Part shown: piece by piece, positions 1-8,370 of the stretch
Layout of the letters: each line of letters begins with the position of its first letter
How positions within the stretch are numbered: position 1 is the first letter of the stretch
Assembly (NCBI GenBank): GCA_013822765.1
Contig: PNKY01000006.1
Coordinates: forward strand, 186,001-250,000
DNA from: Rhodospirillum sp.
GTDB taxonomy: Bacteria; Pseudomonadota; Alphaproteobacteria; Dongiales; Dongiaceae
Length of the DNA: 64,000 nt
Direction of reading: 5' to 3'
Made by a program: the position numbers and the translations under genes
Notes under the pieces: generated by a model
Told to the model about the DNA's origin: nothing
Databases searched by the model: none
Seen by the model: the letters and a program-made list of their open reading frames with translations, nothing else

Positions 1-110
1 ATCTTGGACATGACCCGGTGCACGTAATACTGCTCGTACGGCGCGGCGGGATGGCTCAACCGCCAGCTCCAATAGTTCAGCGCCCTGCGAATTCTCGTTT
101 TAAGTTTCAT
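1..110 (-). CDS. Partial CDS running off the window edge (starts MKLKTRIRRALNYWSWRLSHPAAPYEQYYVHRVMSKI...)
   Basis: Reverse-strand ATG at 108-110 with an open frame to position 1; same strand as the next gene upstream. Confidence 0.4.
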   Translation of the reverse strand, partial: MKLKTRIRRALNYWSWRLSHPAAPYEQYYVHRVMSK

Positions 111-221
111 GAAGCAAAGCCGGAATGGTCGGAAAAATCGGCGGGAACCTGACAGATTCCCGGGTGCGGGACTAGTAACCTGTGCGTGCATAACACCCGC
201 CGCGCTCGCGAGGAATCCCCT

Positions 222-989
222 TTATACCCGCTTGGCCAGATATATGTCGCACAGGTCGCGCAAGCGATCGCGGCCGAAGCTTGGGTCGTGTCCGGCATGA
301 ACCACGGTGACCGGAAGGTCCCGCAACCGCTTCATGGTCGCGACATAGATCGGAATGTCCGACCCCGGCAGCTCGTCCAGCAGCGGCCCGTCATAGACCG
401 CGTCGCCGGAAAACAGGATGCCGGTCTCCGCTTCCCACAGTCCGATGCTCCCCGGCGAGTGTCCCGGCAGGTGCATGACCTCGAACCGGCGGTCGCCGAC
501 ATCGATGACATCCCCTTCATCCACCGTCCGCGTCGCCGGCGCTGGCCGCACTTGGTAGGCCAGAGGATCGTATCCATCGCTCGGCACCGCCGTGAACAGC
601 TGCGGCGGCACGTCGTAGCCCGCCGCGCGGATGCTCTCGAGCAGCGCATCTTCCTTGCCCCCGCCATAGAGCGAGGCGGCATTGCCCGCGGCCGCCTTCG
701 CGGCTTCCGCGCGATGGATGATGCGGTCCTCGAATTCGTGGAAGCCGCCGACGTGATCATAGTGGGCATGGGTCGCCACCGCCGTCAGCGCCTTGTCGAA
801 CAGGTCCCGGGCCGCCGCCTTCAGGCTCGCCATCCCGAGACCGGTATCGATGAGGAGGTCGCGCGCGCGGCCGCGGACGTGCCATATGTTGCAGCGGATC
901 AGCGGAACGACATGCGGTTCCCAGATCAGCGTGATGTCGTCATCGATCCGCTGGAACTCGAACCAGCGATCCGCCACTTGGAAGCCCAT
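222..989 (-). CDS. MBL-fold metallo-hydrolase
   Basis: THAHYDHVGG metal-binding motif, later HLPGHSPGSIGL and FSGDAVYDG; start set at MGFQVADRWFEF (989), inside the longer ORF 222..1301. Confidence 0.85.
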   Translation of the reverse strand: MGFQVADRWFEFQRIDDDITLIWEPHVVPLIRCNIWHVRGRARDLLIDTGLGMASLKAAARDLFDKALTAVATHAHYDHVGGFHEFEDRIIHRAEAAKAAAGNAASLYGGGKEDALLESIRAAGYDVPPQLFTAVPSDGYDPLAYQVRPAPATRTVDEGDVIDVGDRRFEVMHLPGHSPGSIGLWEAETGILFSGDAVYDGPLLDELPGSDIPIYVATMKRLRDLPVTVVHAGHDPSFGRDRLRDLCDIYLAKRV

Positions 990-1780
990 GCGCCCTCGCC
1001 CACATCGGAGGACGCGGAGCTTAGCCGTCTTCCACGGGGATCGCCATCTCCCGGCCGCCGCCAATATTGATCGAGCCCATCGGCCAGCTTGGCCACGCAC
1101 GCGCTCCAGCCGAGCCGGTGGTGGCGGGCGACCGGATAGATCGCCGTCCCCAGCACCGTCACGCGCAGCACGATGTCCAGGGTCGCCGGCGCCGTGGCGC
1201 GCAGGCGTTCCGCCCAAGGCAGGAAGCGCTTGGCGTGGATCAGCGCGGCACGCTCCGGCAAAGCCATTTCCTGCCAACCCTTGGGTGGATCGATCTCGCA
1301 CATCCGGGAGACCCGCGCCCGGCCGGCCCGCGTGATCGCCTCATACACCCAGCCGATCTCGCGCGCCGCGCGGACCTGGTCTTCGCTCAGCTTTCCCTTG
1401 CCCTGCAGCAGGTCGATCGGGTCGATCGACGCCGGCCGCGCCTTCAGTTCGGCAACCGGTCCCAGGTCGTTGTCCTTGCCTTTCCGGCCGTATTGCCGCG
1501 CCAGCCCCGCCAGATCGCTGATCCGCCGCAGTCGCTCGGCGATGGTCTGGGCGAGCTGGTCGGCCAACGCCCCGCCATCCCCGCGACCGGCCCGCTCGGC
1601 AAGCGCCTTGCGCCCCTGCAGGGCTTCGATCTCGCGCTCCAGCCGTCCGGTCTCGCTGCGCACGCGCGCCATCGCATCCGGCTTGCGCAGCTGAAGCGCC
1701 TGCCGCAGCACGGTAAGGTGCGCCTGCCACAAGTCCCGCTCGCCGACAGCTCCCGCACGCCGCGCAATCTGCATCGGCAT
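926..1780 (-). CDS. Phage-like hypothetical protein, possibly 3'-truncated
   Basis: Start MPMQIARRAG at 1780 forms an ATGA overlap with the upstream small gene; the 3' end runs out of frame into the MBL gene start. Confidence 0.55.
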   Translation of the reverse strand: MPMQIARRAGAVGERDLWQAHLTVLRQALQLRKPDAMARVRSETGRLEREIEALQGRKALAERAGRGDGGALADQLAQTIAERLRRISDLAGLARQYGRKGKDNDLGPVAELKARPASIDPIDLLQGKGKLSEDQVRAAREIGWVYEAITRAGRARVSRMCEIDPPKGWQEMALPERAALIHAKRFLPWAERLRATAPATLDIVLRVTVLGTAIYPVARHHRLGWSACVAKLADGLDQYWRRPGDGDPRGRRLSSASSDVGEGAWASKWRIAGSSSSGSMTTSR

Positions 1781-1971
1781 CACCGCTTGCCATAGAGGCT
1801 GGCGGCGATGTTGAGCACATGCTGGCGATCCCATTCGTCCCTGATCTTGTCCGGCCACAGGATGACGATCCCCCGCTCCCGCCACGCCCGCCGCGCCATC
1901 GCTTCCATCTCCTTGGAATCCAGCGCCGGCGGCTGCACGGCCCCCTCCGCGCGGGAGTTTCGCTGCATCAT
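1780..1971 (-). CDS. Small phage-like protein (63 aa)
   Basis: MMQRNSRAEGAVQPPALDSKEMEAMARRAW...; ATGA overlaps with both neighbours. Confidence 0.6.
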   Translation of the reverse strand: MMQRNSRAEGAVQPPALDSKEMEAMARRAWRERGIVILWPDKIRDEWDRQHVLNIAASLYGKR

Positions 1972-2282
1972 GGTTGTGTCCCTTTCTCGGCGTCGACGAT
2001 GTCCGTCTCGCTGAACCGCACGATCTTGATGACCAAAGGCTGATGGGCGGGCGCCTCGTCCGCATTTCCGGTGGCCGACGCCTTGCCGAAGGCCCGGTTC
2101 AGCAGCTCCTGCGTGGCGGCGAGGGCCACGCGCTCATCCTCACTGCGCGACAGGTCGGCCAGGCGCTTCAAGGCCGCCAGCGCGGCATCGCGCGCCAGTA
2201 GCCGCAGGTCCGCAGCATCCGGCGCGCCATCCTTGCGCCCGGGTTGACCCGCGCGCCTGGTCCTCGGCCGCTTGGCCGCCAT
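1968..2282 (-). CDS. Phage-like protein (104 aa)
   Basis: Helical segment ALAALKRLADLSRSEDERVALAATQELLNRAFGKAS, resembling small proteins common in alphaproteobacterial prophages; ATGA overlap downstream. Confidence 0.6.
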   Translation of the reverse strand: MAAKRPRTRRAGQPGRKDGAPDAADLRLLARDAALAALKRLADLSRSEDERVALAATQELLNRAFGKASATGNADEAPAHQPLVIKIVRFSETDIVDAEKGTQP

Positions 2283-2306
2283 GGCAACACTCCTCCCTTG
2301 ATGGTG

Positions 2307-2507
2307 TCAGCGACCGCGCGCGATGCGCCCGACCGTGCCGAGGCTCGATTCGGGCCAGATGCCCGCCGTCTCGCGGGGCGCGCCCTTGAAGAACCCCTCG
2401 ACCGGCACGTCCGCGTCCTCGAACCGGATGCCATCGGGCCAGCCACCGATCATGCGCGAGACGCCGCTCCGCTCCCGCCTGCGCACGGCAACGACACGAT
2501 CGGTCAT
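2307..2507 (-). CDS. Small hypothetical protein (66 aa) in phage early operon
   Basis: ATGA overlap with upstream Cro-like gene, same strand. Confidence 0.5.
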   Translation of the reverse strand: MTDRVVAVRRRERSGVSRMIGGWPDGIRFEDADVPVEGFFKGAPRETAGIWPESSLGTVGRIARGR

Positions 2508-2767
2508 GCGCGCACCCCCGCGACCGGGACGCGGCGCCTGACGGCGAGCTGTGCCAGCAGCCTAAGGTCGACCAGAACGATGCCCCGCCGCGCCGCGCCC
2601 TCGACGATCCTAGGCCAATAGTGCGCCGGCACGGAATCGCGGTGCCGCCACTGCCGCACCAGCGTCGGCGAGCACCCGGCATCCCGGGCGAACGCGCGGG
2701 TGGTCGGCCAGCGGCCGATCACGTCGCGGAAGCTCAGAGGGTGGCTGATCTCGATGGTTGTAAGCAT
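2504..2767 (-). CDS. Cro-like DNA-binding protein
   Basis: HTH-like WPTTRAFARDAGCSPTLVRQWRHRDSVPAHYWPRIVEGAARRG; divergent from the S24 repressor; start MLTTIE at 2767 chosen over 2782, which overlaps the operator. Confidence 0.7.
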   Translation of the reverse strand: MLTTIEISHPLSFRDVIGRWPTTRAFARDAGCSPTLVRQWRHRDSVPAHYWPRIVEGAARRGIVLVDLRLLAQLAVRRRVPVAGVRA

Positions 2768-2773
2768 GAAGTA

Positions 2774-2838
2774 ACGATACATTAAGTATCAACAAAAATC
2801 AATACACAAAGCATCGAATTTCCGTTACACTCTGTCTC
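2774..2838. promoter_or_regulatory. Divergent cro/cI control region with RATAC-N5-GTATC operators
   Basis: GATAC-ATTAA-GTATC (2776-2790), AATAC-ACAAA-GCATC (2801-2815), weaker GTTAC-ACTCT-GTCTC (2824-2838); reverse-strand TTGATT-17 bp-TATCGT promoter over the first. Confidence 0.65.
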
Positions 2839-3603
2839 ATGCCTGACTCGACCAGCCCCGCGTCCTCTCATCGCCTGCGCCAGGCCATGCAGTTGCGTGG
2901 CATTGGCTCAGCCGCTGAACTGGCGCGACTGACCAACCAGAACGAAGTGACGGTTCGCTCTCACGTCAATGGCACGCGCGATGTCTCGAAGCGCGCCGCA
3001 GAAGCGTATAGCCGCGCCCTCAACATCGATCCGGCGTGGCTGCTCTATGGCCACGGCCCCGCTCCCGATGGGACCCGTCGATCATCCCGGATCGACCCCG
3101 CAACAGAGTTGTCTGATTCGGATCGAAGCGACGACATTGGTGGAACACCCAATGTCCGTCCCGCTTTCTCGGAGGCGCCGGACTTTCATTTCTTGTCCAA
3201 AGACATTCCAGTCCTCGGAACCGTGGAATGCGGGTCCGATGGAGCTTTCAATCTGAACGAGGGACCGATCGATCACGTACGGCGGCCACCAGGGCAAATG
3301 AATCGAAAGGGCATTTATTGCATCTATGTGGAAGGCAGTTCGATGGAGCCGGTCTATGAGACGGGCGACCTTGTCTATGTCGATCCACATCGCCCTCCCC
3401 AAGCGGGTCGGGACGTGGTGATTCAGCTGGTGGCAAAGACTGCAGCTGGCGAGGAACGGTGCTTTCTAAAGAGGCTGGTACGCCGGTCCGGCGGCAAGTG
3501 GCGCGTCAAGCAGTTCAATCCGGAGAAGGAATTCGTGTTCGACGAAAAGGACGTTGTGGCCATCCATCTTGTGCTTAAGAATCACGAGCTGATGGGAATC
3601 TGA
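2839..3603 (+). CDS. CI-like repressor: N-terminal HTH, C-terminal S24 (LexA-like) peptidase
   Basis: HTH region AELARLTNQNEVTVRSHVNGTRDVSKRAAEAYSRALNIDPAWLLYG; S24 motifs VECGSDGAF, VEGSSMEPVYETGDLVYVDP, CFLKRLVRR. Confidence 0.9.
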   Translation: MPDSTSPASSHRLRQAMQLRGIGSAAELARLTNQNEVTVRSHVNGTRDVSKRAAEAYSRALNIDPAWLLYGHGPAPDGTRRSSRIDPATELSDSDRSDDIGGTPNVRPAFSEAPDFHFLSKDIPVLGTVECGSDGAFNLNEGPIDHVRRPPGQMNRKGIYCIYVEGSSMEPVYETGDLVYVDPHRPPQAGRDVVIQLVAKTAAGEERCFLKRLVRRSGGKWRVKQFNPEKEFVFDEKDVVAIHLVLKNHELMGI

Positions 3604-3631
3604 CGGCACCGGATCTGACGGCGTGGGTGCG

Positions 3632-4069
3632 CTAGCACCAGCCACGGCGTTTGCCGCCATCGTACTGGCGCGCCAACCCCGCCGCGATGAGTTGATCAGA
3701 GAGCAGCTTGCCGTCGACCCAGACGTCGGCGTCGATCCGGCCACCATATTTGTCCCAGCTCGGCTGCTCGAACTCGATCCGGCGGGCCGCCGCGATCGCT
3801 TGCCGGGTGAAGCGCGAGGCCCGTTCCGCCAGCGTGCGCTCGCTCGCGCATTTGGCCCGGCCGCCGCTCTCCGGCGTATCCACGCTGCGCAGGCGCACCG
3901 CGACGGGATTGAGCGCCGGCGGCAGGCCCGGCAGGTTGACCGTCAGCGTGTCGCCATCCTTGGTCCCGATGACCGGCCACGCATAGCGTTCATGATTTGG
4001 CGTTGCGGCCATGACGGATGGAATGGTCACGGCAAGGACGACGCAAAGAACGGGAATGACTGATCGCAA
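3632..4069 (-). CDS. Staphylococcal-nuclease-like (SNase) protein, probably secreted
   Basis: VIGTKDGDTLTVNLPG, VRLRSVDTPE and QLIAAGLARQYDGGKRRGWC; TTG start at 4069 gives the signal-like N-terminus MRSVIPVLCVVLAVTIPSVMA. Confidence 0.8.
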   Translation of the reverse strand: MRSVIPVLCVVLAVTIPSVMAATPNHERYAWPVIGTKDGDTLTVNLPGLPPALNPVAVRLRSVDTPESGGRAKCASERTLAERASRFTRQAIAAARRIEFEQPSWDKYGGRIDADVWVDGKLLSDQLIAAGLARQYDGGKRRGWC

Positions 4070-4095
4070 CTGAGTACTCCTGAATTGACCCCTCC

Positions 4096-4140
4096 AATAC
4101 AAATTGTGTTGACAAAAGTCAATACATTGTGTATCCTTTC
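4096..4140 (+). promoter_or_regulatory. Promoter TTGACA-17 bp-TATCCT with overlapping operator matching the cro/cI operators
   Basis: TTGACA (4109-4114), 17-bp spacer, TATCCT; AATAC-ATTGT-GTATC at 4121-4135 and a degenerate copy AATAC-AAATT-GTGTT at 4096-4110, centre spacing 25 bp. Confidence 0.65.
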
Positions 4141-4163
4141 TTGAGTTGAAATCGAGAGGACCG

Positions 4164-4535
4164 ATGCACCAGAGCCTCAGCAGCTTCTTGCGCGCCGCCA
4201 CCGACGCGCATTTCGAAGGCCCAATTCCAGCGGCGGACCGCGAGCGGATCCGGATCGTCGAGAGTGCGGAACGCGCTTTCGATCGCTCCCTGTCGCCGCT
4301 GGAGCGGGCGCTCAAGTCGTTGTCCGTCGCCTATGCCGACGTGCTGAAGGACAGCGCCTTGGTCGAAGCTAGCCGGCAGCTCCGCGTCGAGTCGGATGCG
4401 GATGCCCGCTATGCGGCGCTGCACCTACAGCGGGCGGAGGTGCTGGCGGAGAGTGCGTCGTGGCTGTGCGAAGCAGCCCGGCAGGTGTCGGATCGGGCGC
4501 GTCAGGAGGCGCCGTCGAGAGCGAAGGGAAATTAG
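4164..4535 (+). CDS. Small hypothetical protein, probable member of phage-derived module
   Basis: ORF start MHQSLSSFLRAATDAHFEG with GAGAGG upstream, directly downstream of the operator-bearing promoter. Confidence 0.65.
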   Translation: MHQSLSSFLRAATDAHFEGPIPAADRERIRIVESAERAFDRSLSPLERALKSLSVAYADVLKDSALVEASRQLRVESDADARYAALHLQRAEVLAESASWLCEAARQVSDRARQEAPSRAKGN

Positions 4536-4536
4536 G

Positions 4537-6618
4537 CTATTGCGCGACGCCCAGGCGCCGGTTGGCGAACAGGACGTCTTGCCATTGTGGCGCCGGCAGC
4601 GGCTTGCCGTAGCGGTAGCCCTGGCCGAACTGGCACCCGAGGGCGCGCAGGCGCAACTCATCGGCCTCGGCTTCGATCCCCTCGGCGATCACGGTCAGGC
4701 GCAGGATCTTGGCGATCTGGATGATGGCGCCCACCATGCTCTCGCCCGAGAACTCTCCGCTCATGGCGGCGATGAAGGAACGGTCGATCTTCACGTAGTC
4801 GAGCGGCAGCCGTTGCAGCAGGCTGAGCGACGAATGGCCGGTGCCGAAATCATCCAACGCCATATGGCAACCGAGCGCCTTCAGCTGCTTGAGCACATCC
4901 TGGCTGCGGCCTACATCGCGCATGACGGCGCTTTCCGTGATCTCGATATGCAGGCAGCCCACCGGCACCGGATGATCGCTCAAGGCCGCCGTCACCGCCT
5001 CCACCAGGTCCGGGCTGTCCAGCTGCCGGCTGGAAACGTTGACCGACACGAACAGGTCGCGTGGCGCGCCGGCCTCATGCCAAGCGCGCGCCTGGTGCAG
5101 GGCCTCGCGCAGCACGAACTTGCCGATCGGCACGATCAGGCCGCTTTCCTCCGCCACCGGAATGAATTCGAGGGGCGAGATCAAGCCGCGGGTCGGATGC
5201 TCCCAGCGCAGCAGCGCCTCGAAGCCGGCCAGCCGGTTCCGCCCCAATTCGACGATCGGCTGCCAGAACACGCGCAGCTCCTCGCGCCGCAGGGCCTGAT
5301 GCAGGTCGGCTTCGATCCGCAACCGGTCGCGCGCGCGCCGTTGCATGTCCGGATCGAACACAGCCTCATGGCCGGCGCCCGACTGGCGCGCCTTGTTGAG
5401 CGCCGCCGTCGCATCCTTGATCAGCTCGTCGGCGCCGATATGGTGGGTCGACCCCTGCGCCATGCCGATCGAGAGGGTCAGCATCACGGATTCTTCGCCC
5501 AGCGACACCGGCTCTTCCGCCGCGCCGCGCACGCGCTGCGCGACGCGCACCAGGTCGGTGTCCTCGCGCATCACGTCGACCAGGATGCACATCGTGGTAT
5601 CGCTCATGATGGTGAGCGTGTCGGTCATCCTGAGGATGCCGACGATACGCTGCGCCACCACGCGCTGGACATTGTCGCAGAACGACTGACCATAGGCCTC
5701 GCGCATGGTCTCGTAGCGGTCGATCTGCAGCAGGATGATGCCGTAGTTGCTGTTCTTGCGCCGGCGCGTCTTGATGATCGCCTGGTTGATGCGGTCGTAG
5801 AGCACGATCCGGTTCGGCAGCCCGGTCATCGGGTCAGTCAGCTTGCGCTCGCTGATGTCGGTGAGCGAGCCCGCCATCCGCGTCGCGTGGCCGTACGGGT
5901 CGCGCTGCGACGTGCCACGGATCAGGAACCAGCGATAGGACTGGCTCTTGTGGCGCAGCCGGCATTCCACCTGGAACGCCAGCGAGATGCCTTCGAGGTG
6001 ATTGCGCATCTCGCGCTTCACCATCTCGGATTCCTCCGGATGGACCAGCGCCAGCCAATCATCCATCGCACTGAACCGGTCCTCCGGCTGGTAGCCCAGC
6101 AGCTCGCGCCAGCGCGGTGAGAAATAGACCGAATCGTCGGTCAGCCGCCAATCCCAGATGCCGTCGCCGGCGCCACGCACCACCAGGTCGAAGCGCTGCC
6201 GTTGGTCAACACCTTCCGCCATCTCGCGCAGCCGGCCCATCAATGCGCGGATGCGCGCCAGCGTGAGCGGCGGATAAGCAGGCGTTTCCAGGCAATCGTC
6301 GGCGCCGACCTCGAGCGCGCGCACCATCAGTTCTTCGCGGCCCTTCGCCATCAGGACGACGATCGGCAGCGTGGCGGAGTTGAGCCCCTTGCGCAGGCGC
6401 GTCACCATGCGCAGCGCCTCGTCGGTGGGTGATGCAGCGAACAGCACGAGCAGCGCCTGGCCCCGCTCCTCGATCTGGCCTTCGGCCTCGATCAGGTCGG
6501 CCACCCGTTCCGTCGGCAGGCCGGTTTCCGTCAGCACCGCAAACAGGTCGTCCAGCGCCTGGCCCTGGCCGGCGACGATGATGGCATCGGTGAAAGCGGG
6601 TGCGATGCCAGCATTCAT
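4537..6618 (-). CDS. REC-like / PAS / GGDEF (degenerate) / EAL protein, likely c-di-GMP phosphodiesterase
   Basis: PAS region WDWRLTDDSVYFSPRWRELLGY; GGDEF domain with SDTTM at the signature; EAL motifs FEALLRWEHP, VNVSSRQL, HIEITESAVM, DDFGTGHSSL, VKIDRSFI, VIAEGIE. Confidence 0.93.
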   Translation of the reverse strand: MNAGIAPAFTDAIIVAGQGQALDDLFAVLTETGLPTERVADLIEAEGQIEERGQALLVLFAASPTDEALRMVTRLRKGLNSATLPIVVLMAKGREELMVRALEVGADDCLETPAYPPLTLARIRALMGRLREMAEGVDQRQRFDLVVRGAGDGIWDWRLTDDSVYFSPRWRELLGYQPEDRFSAMDDWLALVHPEESEMVKREMRNHLEGISLAFQVECRLRHKSQSYRWFLIRGTSQRDPYGHATRMAGSLTDISERKLTDPMTGLPNRIVLYDRINQAIIKTRRRKNSNYGIILLQIDRYETMREAYGQSFCDNVQRVVAQRIVGILRMTDTLTIMSDTTMCILVDVMREDTDLVRVAQRVRGAAEEPVSLGEESVMLTLSIGMAQGSTHHIGADELIKDATAALNKARQSGAGHEAVFDPDMQRRARDRLRIEADLHQALRREELRVFWQPIVELGRNRLAGFEALLRWEHPTRGLISPLEFIPVAEESGLIVPIGKFVLREALHQARAWHEAGAPRDLFVSVNVSSRQLDSPDLVEAVTAALSDHPVPVGCLHIEITESAVMRDVGRSQDVLKQLKALGCHMALDDFGTGHSSLSLLQRLPLDYVKIDRSFIAAMSGEFSGESMVGAIIQIAKILRLTVIAEGIEAEADELRLRALGCQFGQGYRYGKPLPAPQWQDVLFANRRLGVAQ

Positions 6619-6971
6619 GGCTGACAGCCCCTGGGGGTGCCTGCTGGCGCCGGAACCGCCCTGTCGGTGCCCATAATGGCCCTCGTGACCGAAAATATCG
6701 AAACGACAGGTTAACCACCCCGCATTAACTGTTCCTTACTCCCCAGCGGTCAGGACCACCGCCTCGCCGCCGCCCTGCGCGACCGCCTGAAGCGCAAAAA
6801 GCTTTCTTGGTTAAATGGTTAGCGAGTCCCCAGGTCAGATGGACCTACGCCACTTGCACACTGGCTTTTGGCTTGGTGCTGCCTATACTGGCGCCGCGCG
6901 CAGAGCTTCCAGAGGTAGGGGCTGACCACTGGGCCAACGAGCACTGCGCCTGCGGGGGGAAACCGCTAGTT

Positions 6972-8333
6972 ATGAGCGTTGATCAGACAACGATCGGGCG
7001 CGCCGTCCCGATCTCGGACCTTGGGCTCCAGCCGGTGCACCGCCGGATACTGGCGGTCGCCGTCCCGGCTATTCTCGCCAACCTGACGTCGGTGCTTCCG
7101 GCGATCGTCGATACCGCCCTGGTTGGCAGTACCGGCACCAGGCTCGACCTCGGCGGCATCGCCGTCGGCACCACCATCACCGGCTTCATCCTCTGGGCCT
7201 TCAGCTTCCTGCGCATCGGCACGGCGGGATTCGCCGCCCAGGCCCTCCACGCGCGCGATGAGAGCGAGCAGCGCTCGACCTTCCTGCGGTCGCTTGGGCT
7301 CGCTATCATCTTCGGTTTCGCGTTGATCCTGTTGATGGTGCCGCTCGGCATGCTGGGCTTCGCGGTGTTCGATACCGGGTCGGACGCCTTGGACATCGCC
7401 GGCCGCTACTATCACATCCGCATGTTCGCGGCGCCGTTCGATCTCATCCTCTACGTCATCATCGGCTGGCTATTGGGCCGTCAGCGCGTGCGCGACGTGG
7501 TCGCGCTCCAGATCTTCCTCAACCTGCTGAACATCGCGCTCTGCTACTTGTTCGTCGTGCTCATGGGCCGCGGCGTCGATGGCGCCGGCGCCGCGACGGC
7601 TATTGCGATCGGCGTCACCTGCGGTGTCGGCCTCATGATCGTGCGCTCGCAGTTCCGCGGCCTGGCGCCACGCAGCGCGGAATCGCGCCTGATCGAATCC
7701 GAGAAGCTGCTGGGCCTGATGGCGGTCAACCGCGACATCTTCCTGCGCACCTTCGTGCTGATGGCGTTCCTGGCCTTCCTTGTGCGTGTCGGCGCTCAGA
7801 TGGGCGACGTCGTGCTCGCCGCCAATCACATCTTGTTCGGGCTCGTCGCCCTGATCGCGCAGGGGTTGGACGGCTTCGCCCAGGCCACCGAAAGCCTGAC
7901 CGGCCAGGCGATCGGCGCGCGCGACCGCCATCGCCTCAGCCGCGTGGTGTGGGCCGGCAGCTTCTGGGGCCTCCTGTGCGCCTTCCTGATCGGCGTTGCG
8001 CTCTACAAGTGGGGCATGCTTCTCCTGCCCTATTTCAGCCATGACGTGGACGTGCTGAAGGTCGCGCGCGACCATTTCCTGTGGGTCGCCGCCGCTCCGC
8101 TGGTCGCGATCTGGTGTTTTCAGTTGGACGGCGTCTATTTCGGCGCCACGCGCGGAACCGAGATCCGCAACGGCATGATCATCGCGGCGGTTTTTGGCCT
8201 TGCGGCCAGTCTTGTTCTGCCGCCATTCTTGGGCAATTACGGAATCTGGATAGCGCTCTACGTGTTCTACGTGATGCGTGCGCTGCCCTTGGTGTTCTGG
8301 TACAGACGGATCCCGCGCGCCCTCGGTCGTTGA
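6972..8333 (+). CDS. MATE family (DinF-like) efflux transporter
   Basis: Polytopic protein; AVPAILANLTSVLPAIVDTALVG and the MATE-like second half; start MSVDQTTIG. Confidence 0.88.
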   Translation: MSVDQTTIGRAVPISDLGLQPVHRRILAVAVPAILANLTSVLPAIVDTALVGSTGTRLDLGGIAVGTTITGFILWAFSFLRIGTAGFAAQALHARDESEQRSTFLRSLGLAIIFGFALILLMVPLGMLGFAVFDTGSDALDIAGRYYHIRMFAAPFDLILYVIIGWLLGRQRVRDVVALQIFLNLLNIALCYLFVVLMGRGVDGAGAATAIAIGVTCGVGLMIVRSQFRGLAPRSAESRLIESEKLLGLMAVNRDIFLRTFVLMAFLAFLVRVGAQMGDVVLAANHILFGLVALIAQGLDGFAQATESLTGQAIGARDRHRLSRVVWAGSFWGLLCAFLIGVALYKWGMLLLPYFSHDVDVLKVARDHFLWVAAAPLVAIWCFQLDGVYFGATRGTEIRNGMIIAAVFGLAASLVLPPFLGNYGIWIALYVFYVMRALPLVFWYRRIPRALGR

Positions 8334-8370
8334 TCCGGGCGCGTGCGTGCAAGATCCGGAGTGATTGCCA

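Noticed and set aside
4396-6120. Long forward ORF (574 aa) antisense to the GGDEF-EAL gene
   Set aside because: Low-complexity His/Arg/Gln-rich antisense translation typical of high-GC codon structure; the reverse strand has clear domain motifs
6700-6740. Possible CtrA box (TTAACCACCCCGCATTAAC)
   Set aside because: Half-sites are separated by 10 bp rather than 7; no supporting context
6834-6971. Possible structured RNA or riboswitch upstream of the MATE gene (AGGGGCTGACCACTGGGCC...GCGGGGGGAAACCGCTAG)
   Set aside because: I could not match it to a known riboswitch or SRP RNA consensus and no convincing extended stem was found by eye
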